From Flavobacterium noncentrifugens (GTDB taxonomy: Bacteria; Bacteroidota; Bacteroidia; Flavobacteriales; Flavobacteriaceae): a stretch of 64,000 nt of DNA. Shown here in pieces: positions 58,011 through 64,000 of the stretch. How positions within the stretch are numbered: the first letter of the stretch is position 1; each line of letters starts with the position of its first letter. The stretch spans positions 372,001-436,000 of the forward strand of contig NZ_FNEZ01000002.1 of the NCBI RefSeq assembly GCF_900100375.1, given 5' to 3'. The position numbers were made by a program, and so were the translations under genes. Below the pieces are notes generated by a model. That model saw only the letters and a program-made list of their open reading frames with translations, had not been told where the DNA came from and made no database searches.

Positions 58011-59438
58011 ATGATTCTCAAAATGATCCAAAATACTGCATTGACTCCACAAATGATTCACCAGCTTCAATTGATAGTTGGTGAATCATTTCTTTTTACA
58101 GATACGCAAACCCGAAACGATTACGGCCACGATGAAACCGAAGATTATGTGTTTCCGCCCGCAGTGGTCTTAAAACCCGGAACGCCTGAGGAAATCTCGT
58201 CGATCATGAAATTCGCAAACGCAAACGGGATTCCGGTCACGCCAATCGGCGGACGAACCGGTTTGAGCGGTGGTGCACTTTCAATTCATCAAGGAATCGG
58301 CCTGTCTATGGAACGGTTCAATAAAATCATCCATATTGATGAGCAGAATTTACAGGTTTTGGTAGAGCCTGCTGTTATTACGCAGGTTTTACGCGAAGCT
58401 GTCGCTGAGAAAGGCTTGTTTTATCCGCCAGATCCGAGTAGTCAGGGCAGTTGTTTCATTGGCGGAAACGTTGCTGAAAATGCCGGTGGCGCACGTGCAG
58501 TTAAATATGGTGTGACCAAAGATTATGTACTGAACCTCGAGGTTGTTTTGCCAAATGGTGAAATCATCTGGACAGGCGCGAATACTTTGAAAAATTCTAC
58601 AGGCTACAATTTGACGCAACTGATGGTGGGAAGCGAAGGCACGCTCGGCGTCATTACTAAAATCGTCATGAAATTGGTGCCGCAAAATTCGCACAACATC
58701 TTAATGCTGGTTCCGTTTTTCAATGCCGGACAAGCTTGTGAAGCCGTTGCGAAAATCTTTAAAGCAGGAATTATCCCAAGCGCACTCGAATTTATGGAAC
58801 GCGATGCGATCGACTGGACCCTAAAATATGTGGACGGTGTCAATATCGAGATCAAAGAAGCGGTTCAGGCACATTTGCTGATTGAAGTCGACGGCAATTA
58901 TCCCGAAGTCTTATTCGCTGAAGCGGAAAAAATTACCGAAGTTTTAGAGCAATTTGAAATCGATGAAATTTTGTTCGCCGATTCGGAAGACCAGAAAAAT
59001 GCGTTGTGGAAACTGCGCAGGGCAGTAGGCGAGGCCGTAAAATCAAATTCGGTTTATAAGGAAGAGGACACGGTTGTGCCGCGTTATGAATTGCCCACAT
59101 TACTCAAAGGAATTAAAACGATCGGCGAGAAATACGGATTTAAATCGGTTTGTTACGGACATGCAGGCGACGGAAATCTGCACGTCAATATCGTAAAAGG
59201 CGACATGAGCGATGAAGCCTGGAAAACTGAGGTGCCAAAAGGCATTCGTGAGATTTTCGAGCTGACAGTTGGTTTAAAAGGAACGCTTTCAGGCGAGCAC
59301 GGGATTGGATACGTCCAGAAAAATTATATGGATATTGCATTTGGCGAAGTGCAATTGCAACTAATGAAAGGCATCAAAAACACTTTTGATCCAAACGGAA
59401 TTTTAAATCCCGGAAAAGTATTACCAGATTATTTATAA
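58011..59438 (+). CDS. FAD-linked oxidase, GlcD / D-lactate dehydrogenase-like
   Basis: 475 residues (471 from the alternative ATG at 58023). FAD-binding_4 domain with TPIGGRTGLSGGALSIHQGI and PPDPSSQGSCFIGGNVAENA then GGARAVKYG, and C-terminal FAD-oxidase domain with YGHAGDGNLHVNIVKGDM and LSGEHGIGYVQKNYM. It oxidises a 2-hydroxy acid such as glycolate or D-lactate at the membrane side of the cytoplasm; GlcE/GlcF-type partners are not adjacent. A perfect 13-base inverted repeat lies in its 5' coding region. Gap of 18 bases to the peroxiredoxin gene suggests co-transcription. Confidence 0.92.
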   Translation: MILKMIQNTALTPQMIHQLQLIVGESFLFTDTQTRNDYGHDETEDYVFPPAVVLKPGTPEEISSIMKFANANGIPVTPIGGRTGLSGGALSIHQGIGLSMERFNKIIHIDEQNLQVLVEPAVITQVLREAVAEKGLFYPPDPSSQGSCFIGGNVAENAGGARAVKYGVTKDYVLNLEVVLPNGEIIWTGANTLKNSTGYNLTQLMVGSEGTLGVITKIVMKLVPQNSHNILMLVPFFNAGQACEAVAKIFKAGIIPSALEFMERDAIDWTLKYVDGVNIEIKEAVQAHLLIEVDGNYPEVLFAEAEKITEVLEQFEIDEILFADSEDQKNALWKLRRAVGEAVKSNSVYKEEDTVVPRYELPTLLKGIKTIGEKYGFKSVCYGHAGDGNLHVNIVKGDMSDEAWKTEVPKGIREIFELTVGLKGTLSGEHGIGYVQKNYMDIAFGEVQLQLMKGIKNTFDPNGILNPGKVLPDYL

Positions 59439-59441
59439 AAC

Positions 59442-59468
59442 AAAAAAGCACCAAAACGGTGCTTTTTT
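59442..59468. terminator. Bidirectional terminator after the GlcD-like gene
   Basis: AAAAAAGCACC / GGTGCTTTTTT hairpin with loop AAAAC. The stop codon of the small Lys-rich gene on the other strand lies at its edge. Confidence 0.82.
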
Positions 59469-59578
59469 TAATCTCTTTTAGGAGCATTTTTCTTGTCTCT
59501 TTTTTCTTCCTTTTTCTCCTTCGCAGTTTTTAAAGGTTCTTTTTTTACTGTTTTTTTAGCATCCTGACTTTTGGCCAT
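59468..59578 (-). CDS. Tiny Lys-rich basic protein (36 aa)
   Basis: From ATG at 59578 the minus strand encodes MAKSQDAKKTVKKEPLKTAK and then EKKEEKRDKKNAPKRD before TAA. About 40 percent of residues are Lys or Arg and the whole is predicted to be disordered or a charged helix. I recall similar very short basic proteins in Flavobacterium but no named family. Support comes from the intact frame with a normal start, its own terminator at the stop and a 68-base gap to the next gene. It could bind nucleic acid or ribosomes. Confidence 0.6.
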   Translation of the reverse strand: MAKSQDAKKTVKKEPLKTAKEKKEEKRDKKNAPKRD

Positions 59579-59646
59579 GGTCGTATTTTTTAAAGTTAGT
59601 ATTCGATTGATAACTTAAGTAAATATAAAATAATTTTGCCTGACTT

Positions 59647-60228
59647 TTAAAGCCCGAGCGTCTTTTTTATGTTTTCATTAAATATGTTTCGGAAAATTTC
59701 TTCTTGCGCCGGATCATCAAAATTGAAGAATTTCCAATTGTTTCCGGTAGAAGAATCTGCGACAGCGATGATCTTTGAAGTGTACTTGACATTAATGCTG
59801 TTGCGGATTGGTTCGAAAATCACTTCGGTTGCTTTTGTGCTTTGTTTGAGTTCGGCGGTTTTTTGGGAGGCGGTTTCGGTGTCAAGCTTTTGTTCGAAAG
59901 AATAGCGCGTCGGATTTTTATACGTGATGATGCAAAAAGAAATTCCGTCGATTTTTTTTATTGCTGAATACCCGAAAACTGGATGAACGAGTTGAAGCCG
60001 CTTTCTGTAAACTGTATTTTGATAATCGGAATCGAGCTTTTTGATGAAATTTTCTTTATTAGCTGTTTCAATGATTTTTGGATAAGTCAATCCTGCAATT
60101 TCGTTAAAATCCATATAATAATGGCCTTCGTAGAATTTTAAAGCTTCGGGTTTTAAGGTTTCTAAAGTTTGCGCCTGAAGCATATTGGCACAATTCATTA
60201 ATAGAACGAACAATAATTTTAGTTTCAT
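59647..60228 (-). CDS. Secreted hypothetical protein
   Basis: 193 residues with signal peptide MKLKLLFVLLMNCANMLQA (cut before QTLETL). The body has GHYYMDFNEIAGLTYPKIIE and a repeat-free alpha/beta composition ending NIFNENIKKTLGL. I do not recognise a domain. It lies between the Lys-rich gene and secA, all on the minus strand, but a terminator separates it from secA. Confidence 0.75.
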   Translation of the reverse strand: MKLKLLFVLLMNCANMLQAQTLETLKPEALKFYEGHYYMDFNEIAGLTYPKIIETANKENFIKKLDSDYQNTVYRKRLQLVHPVFGYSAIKKIDGISFCIITYKNPTRYSFEQKLDTETASQKTAELKQSTKATEVIFEPIRNSINVKYTSKIIAVADSSTGNNWKFFNFDDPAQEEIFRNIFNENIKKTLGL

Positions 60229-60255
60229 TTGGCGGGATTAGATTCCAAATATAAA

Positions 60256-60288
60256 AAAATCCCCGGCTATTGGCTAACCGGGGATTTT
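60256..60288 (-). terminator. secA terminator
   Basis: On the minus strand AAAATCCCCGG pairs with CCGGGGATTTT, followed by a T tract, 20 bases past the secA stop. Confidence 0.85.
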
Positions 60289-60308
60289 ATATTCTAAACT
60301 TATGCAAA

Positions 60309-63300
60309 TTATTCGTTAACGATGACCCATTCGCCGGTGCTTAACATGCTTTCGGCTTTTTTGTATTTCATCGTTTCTGTTTTTCCACTCATGACATGTT
60401 TGATTGTAACATTGTCGTTTCGGTTGATTTTCGGCATATCGCGAACGATGGTTTCAGTAACCTGGCGTTGTTGCGTTTGCCCGGCCTCGCGGTTTATAGC
60501 TGCCGCTTCGTCGCTGTTCAAGATTTCGTCTTTTGAAGTCTGATAATCTTCTTTCTGGCGCACTTCTTTTGCTTCCTGGATTGCAGGTGCATTTTGCTGT
60601 GGCAGATCGCCTTTGAATAAGAACGAAATTACTTCTTTATTCACACCGTTTAACATGGTGCTGAACAGGTTAAATGCTTCAAATTTGTAAATCAGCAACG
60701 GATCTTTTTGCTCATGAACGGCAAGTTGCACCGATTGTTTCAATTCGTCCATTTTGCGAAGGTGTTTTTTCCAGGCTTCGTCAACAATGGCTAAAGTGAT
60801 GTTTTTCTCAAAATCGGCAACCAATTGTTTTCCTTCAGAATCGTATGCTTTTTGCAGATCGGTAACGACATTCAATGTTTTTACACCATCTGTAAAAGGA
60901 ACTACAATTCTTTCAAACTGGTTGTTTTGCTCTTCGTATACATTTTTGATGATCGGGAAAGCTTCGCGTGCACTGCGTTCCGTTTTTTCCGTATAATACT
61001 GCATCGACGCTTTATATACTTTTCCGGTCAGATCTATTTCGTTAATGCTGCTGAATTCGCTTTCGGTCACCGGAGAAGTGATCGAGAAATAACGGATCAG
61101 CTCAAATTCGAAATTCTTGAAATCATTTGCAGCTTTATTTTGGCTTACGATGAGTTCGCAAGTATCATACATCATATTTGCGATGTCGAGTTTCAAACGT
61201 TCGCCGTGTAAAGCGTGTCTTCTTCGTTTGTAAACGACTTCACGTTGTGCGTTCATGACATCATCATATTCCAATAATCTTTTACGGACACCAAAGTTGT
61301 TTTCTTCGACTTTTTTCTGTGCGCGCTCGATCGATTTGGTCATCATCGAATGCTGGATGACTTCACCTTCTTTAAGTCCCATTCTGTCCATGACTTTCGC
61401 CACCCTTTCAGAACCGAACAAACGCATCAAATTGTCTTCCAAAGAAACGTAAAACTGCGAACTTCCCGGATCTCCCTGACGTCCGGCACGACCACGCAAC
61501 TGGCGGTCTACACGGCGCGAATCATGGCGTTCTGTGCCGATGATGGCTAAACCACCAGCTTCTTTGACTTCTTTTGTCAATTTGATATCCGTTCCACGTC
61601 CAGCCATGTTGGTTGCGATTGTTACGACTCCGGCTTTACCGGCTTCTTCAACAATTTGCGCTTCCTGTTTGTGCATTTTCGCATTTAGGACATTGTGTGC
61701 TACGCCGCGCATTTTCAGCATTCGGCTTAGCAATTCTGAAATCTCTACGGAAGTTGTTCCGATCAAAACCGGCCGTCCTGCTTTCGACAATTCAGTAACA
61801 TCTTCGATAACGGCGTTGAATTTTTCACGTGTCGTTTTGTAGATCAGATCTTCACGGTCTTTTCTTGCCATTGGCCTGTTGGTTGGAATTTCGACTACAT
61901 CCAATTTATAAATTTGCCACAATTCGCCAGCTTCAGTAACAGCCGTTCCGGTCATACCGCCAAGTTTGCTGTACATCCTGAAATAATTCTGTAAAGTTAC
62001 AGTTGCGAATGTTTGCGTTGCAGCTTCGATTTTTACGTTCTCTTTTGCTTCGATCGCCTGGTGCAATCCGTCAGAATAACGGCGTCCGTCCATAATACGG
62101 CCGGTTTGCTCGTCTACGATCATGATCTTGTTGTCCATAATCACATATTCGACGTCTTTTTCAAACAACGTATACGCTTTAAGCAATTGCGTTAAAGTAT
62201 GGATTCTTTCGCTTTTGATATTGAAATCCTGGAATAATTTTTCTTTTTCCTCGGCTTCAGAATCTTTATCGAGGTTTTGTTTTTCAATCCTTGCTATTTC
62301 AGTTCCGATGTCTGGAAGTACGAAGAAATTATTGTCGGTATCAGATGAAAGGAATTTGATTCCGTTATCTGTCAGTTCTACCTGGTTATTTTTCTCTTCG
62401 ATTACAAAATACAACGCTTCATCAATCAAATGCATGTCGCGGTTGTTGTCCTGCATGTAGGTGTTTTCCGTTTTCTGAAGCAACTGTTTGACACCTTCTT
62501 CACTTAAGAATTTGATCAGCGCTTTGTTTTTTGGAAGTGCGCGGTAAGCACGCAATAAATTAAATCCGCCTTCTTTGTTGTTTCCTTCTTTGATCAGTTT
62601 TTTGGCTTCAGATAAAAATCCGTTCGACAATTGTCTCTGGAGGTTTACGAGGTTGTCGATTTTTGGTTTAAGCTCATTAAATTCATGTCGGTCGCCTTGC
62701 GGAACCGGGCCTGAAATGATCAACGGCGTTCTCGCATCATCGATCAAAACCGAATCGACCTCATCGACAATGGCGTAATTGTGTTTTCTTTGCACCAATT
62801 CGGCCGGAGAATGTGCCATGTTGTCCCTTAAATAATCGAAACCGAATTCGTTATTTGTTCCATAAGTAATATCAGCATCATACGCTTTTTTACGGCCTTC
62901 AGAGTTCGGCTGGTAATTGTCTATACATTCAACAGTCAGTCCGTGGAATTCGAACAAAGGCGCTTTCCAGGTGCTGTCACGTTTGGCGAGATAGTCATTC
63001 ACGGTTACTAAATGCACGCCATTTCCGGTCAATGCATTTAAGTACAATGGCAGGGTTGCCACCAATGTTTTACCTTCACCCGTTTGCATTTCGGCAATTT
63101 TACCTTCGTGCAACACCATTCCGCCAATCAGCTGCACGTCATAATGGATCATGTCCCAGGTAATTTCTTTTCCGGCAGCGCTCCAGGAATTGGCCCAAAT
63201 GGAATTATCGCCGTCAAGAGTAATATATGTTTTTTCAGCAGAAAGTTCGCGGTCTTTTGCAGTAGCTTTTACGGTAATTTGAGTGTTTTCCTTGAAACGT

Positions 63301-63662
63301 TTTGCAGTTTCTTTTACAACAGCGAATGCTTCAGGAAGGATTTCGTTGAGTGTTTTTTCTGAGATTTCGTAAGCTTCTTTTTCAAGGGCGTCGATAGCGA
63401 CATAAATATCTTCTCTTTTGTCGATGTCTTCAATAGCTTCCACTTCGAGTTTCAAGGCAGCGATCTTGCTGTCCTTTTCAGAACGCGCTTTGGTGATGCG
63501 GTCTTTGAACTCGGTGGTTTTGGCCCTGAGTTCATCATGCGTTAAGGACGTCAGCATGCTCTCAAGCGCTTTGATCTTAATAATATTTCCCTGTAAGGCT
63601 TTGACATCTTTCTCGGATTTGTCCCCAACAAAAACCTTAAGTATGCTGTTTATGAAACTCAT
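60309..63662 (-). CDS. secA: Preprotein translocase ATPase SecA (long Bacteroidota form)
   Basis: 1,117 residues, larger than the 901 of E. coli. DEAD motor: MVLHEGKIAEMQTGEGKTLV (Walker A), VDEVDSVLIDDARTPLIISG (motif II region), NFDYLRDNMA-like EFGFDYLRDNMAHSP, second lobe with TNMAGRGTDIKL and GGLAIIGTERHDSRRVDRQL then RGRAGRQGDPG. An inserted region of about 150 residues (around 330-500) expands the preprotein cross-linking / nucleotide domain II, which is the norm in Bacteroidota. The C-terminus has no zinc-binding CxCxxxxxxxxC tail; it ends STGEWVIVNE. Transcribed alone or with DUF2795 upstream. Confidence 0.97.
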   Translation of the reverse strand: MSFINSILKVFVGDKSEKDVKALQGNIIKIKALESMLTSLTHDELRAKTTEFKDRITKARSEKDSKIAALKLEVEAIEDIDKREDIYVAIDALEKEAYEISEKTLNEILPEAFAVVKETAKRFKENTQITVKATAKDRELSAEKTYITLDGDNSIWANSWSAAGKEITWDMIHYDVQLIGGMVLHEGKIAEMQTGEGKTLVATLPLYLNALTGNGVHLVTVNDYLAKRDSTWKAPLFEFHGLTVECIDNYQPNSEGRKKAYDADITYGTNNEFGFDYLRDNMAHSPAELVQRKHNYAIVDEVDSVLIDDARTPLIISGPVPQGDRHEFNELKPKIDNLVNLQRQLSNGFLSEAKKLIKEGNNKEGGFNLLRAYRALPKNKALIKFLSEEGVKQLLQKTENTYMQDNNRDMHLIDEALYFVIEEKNNQVELTDNGIKFLSSDTDNNFFVLPDIGTEIARIEKQNLDKDSEAEEKEKLFQDFNIKSERIHTLTQLLKAYTLFEKDVEYVIMDNKIMIVDEQTGRIMDGRRYSDGLHQAIEAKENVKIEAATQTFATVTLQNYFRMYSKLGGMTGTAVTEAGELWQIYKLDVVEIPTNRPMARKDREDLIYKTTREKFNAVIEDVTELSKAGRPVLIGTTSVEISELLSRMLKMRGVAHNVLNAKMHKQEAQIVEEAGKAGVVTIATNMAGRGTDIKLTKEVKEAGGLAIIGTERHDSRRVDRQLRGRAGRQGDPGSSQFYVSLEDNLMRLFGSERVAKVMDRMGLKEGEVIQHSMMTKSIERAQKKVEENNFGVRKRLLEYDDVMNAQREVVYKRRRHALHGERLKLDIANMMYDTCELIVSQNKAANDFKNFEFELIRYFSITSPVTESEFSSINEIDLTGKVYKASMQYYTEKTERSAREAFPIIKNVYEEQNNQFERIVVPFTDGVKTLNVVTDLQKAYDSEGKQLVADFEKNITLAIVDEAWKKHLRKMDELKQSVQLAVHEQKDPLLIYKFEAFNLFSTMLNGVNKEVISFLFKGDLPQQNAPAIQEAKEVRQKEDYQTSKDEILNSDEAAAINREAGQTQQRQVTETIVRDMPKINRNDNVTIKHVMSGKTETMKYKKAESMLSTGEWVIVNE

Positions 63663-63711
63663 AATGCTGTTGTATTTCTATTTTAATAAAGTGTGCAAAT
63701 TTATGCAAAAA

Positions 63712-63733
63712 AAAAGCCTCCGATGAGACTTTT
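63712..63733 (-). terminator. Terminator of the DUF2795 gene
   Basis: Minus strand: AAAAGTCTC pairs with GAGGCTTTT (one G-U), followed by more T residues, 17 bases past the stop codon. It separates DUF2795 from secA. Confidence 0.7.
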
Positions 63734-63749
63734 AAGATAGTTTTATTTT

Positions 63750-63971
63750 TTAGTATTCGTCCTCGTTCCAAAGATAATCTTCGTCTGTTGGATAATCAGG
63801 CCAAATCTCTTCCATTGACTCATAAATTTCCCCTTCGTCTTCGATAGACTGCAGGTTTTCAACTACTTCAAGAGGCGCTCCGGCTCTGATCGCATAGTCA
63901 ATAAGTTCATCTTTGGTTGCAGGCCACGGCGCGTCACTTAAATAGGAGGCCAATTCTAATGTCCAATACAT
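63750..63971 (-). CDS. DUF2795 domain protein
   Basis: 73 residues: MYWTLELASYLSDAPWPATK, then DELIDYAIRAGAPLEVVENL and an acidic tail (EEIWPDYPTDEDYLW). The WPATKDELIDYA segment marks DUF2795, a small helical family found in Bacteroidota and cyanobacteria. Highly conserved near secA in flavobacteria as I remember it. Function unknown; upstream 29 bases to the window end hold no promoter I can judge. Confidence 0.9.
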   Translation of the reverse strand: MYWTLELASYLSDAPWPATKDELIDYAIRAGAPLEVVENLQSIEDEGEIYESMEEIWPDYPTDEDYLWNEDEY

Positions 63972-64000
63972 CTTCTGTCGATTTTAGTTTATGCAAAAAT

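Noticed and set aside
60309..63662. SecA fusion or horizontal gene because of its unusual length
   Set aside because: The long form with an inserted segment is the normal SecA of Bacteroidota, so it is not a sign of transfer.
1..64000. CRISPR array, restriction or phage-defence island
   Set aside because: No evenly spaced long direct repeats and no cas, restriction or defence genes. The word arrays are degenerate and too short to be CRISPR repeats.

Overview
The window looks like chromosome of a Flavobacterium-type member of the Bacteroidota (Flavobacteriia). The signs are gene families typical of that class (WbqC, DUF5683, DUF2795, DUF6929, GIN-domain proteins, a ~1,117-residue SecA, a long LepB), the block parA-parB-DUF5683-dapB-lepB-wbqC, almost no Shine-Dalgarno sequences, and several starts preceded by the Flavobacterium -7 box TANNTTTG. 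Most of the window is housekeeping or conserved flavobacterial content. I see no phage, insertion sequence with transposase, CRISPR array or rRNA operon.

Layout. 1-4.8 kb (minus): wbqC (partial), lepB, dapB, DUF5683, parB and parA, nearly all overlapping or within a few bases of each other. 5-8 kb: a short-chain dehydrogenase, then a divergent alkylation-repair cluster (AraC-MGMT protein, separate Ada-type metal-binding protein, AlkB-like dioxygenase). 8-14.6 kb: a CPA1 Na+/H+ antiporter, a decayed TPR gene, a response regulator and PAS/GAF histidine kinase pair, a methionine aminotransferase-like enzyme and a decayed response regulator. 14.6-19.8 kb (minus): udk, divIC, mutA, a TonB-C-like gene and mutB. 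19.8-20.5 kb: gene-free, with a large palindromic element, three stacked hairpins and tRNA-Pro(UGG). 20.6-30.7 kb: trxB, then a minus-strand envelope group (PadR, PspC-domain protein, GIN lipoprotein, ABC ATPase, ABC permease fused to an M1-type peptidase, second GIN protein) and DUF4870. 30.8-39.9 kb (plus): DUF4442, a TIGR01777 oxidoreductase, grpE-dnaJ, an ABC-2 exporter pair, an NtrC-like regulator lacking its DNA-binding domain, a one-lobe DEAD-like protein, DUF2007 and a GNAT enzyme. 39.9-50.4 kb: tandem paralogous outer-membrane-type proteins, an ABC-F protein, an ECF sigma / membrane plug protein / VWA operon, DUF6929, PPK2 and a beta-barrel protein. 50.7-64 kb: MATE pump, a small acidic protein, meaB, Rrf2 regulator plus oxidoreductase, AEC and MFS transporters, 1-Cys peroxiredoxin, a GlcD-like flavoenzyme, a tiny Lys-rich protein, a secreted unknown, secA and DUF2795.

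The most interesting non-gene signal is in the intergenic regions. A family of roughly 80-120 bp imperfect palindromes (at least seven copies plus one related large palindrome) is dispersed through them. Separately, arrays of short degenerate words (AGTCGAAAGTC, ATTAAGG, AACTGAGTTTCAAAG types) begin at or just beside stop codons and recur inverted at the other end of the same gap. At 36.8-37.1 kb these combine into a nested island: inverted words, then 46-bp direct repeats, then a palindromic element at the centre.

Functional links: mutA/mutB and the distant meaB together serve methylmalonyl-CoA metabolism; the Ada-like, Ada-metal-binding and AlkB proteins look like a dispersed adaptive response; the sigma factor, its putative membrane partner and the VWA protein carry fragments of the TonB-receptor (SusC-type) N-terminus; grpE-dnaJ is a heat-shock pair with a readable promoter.
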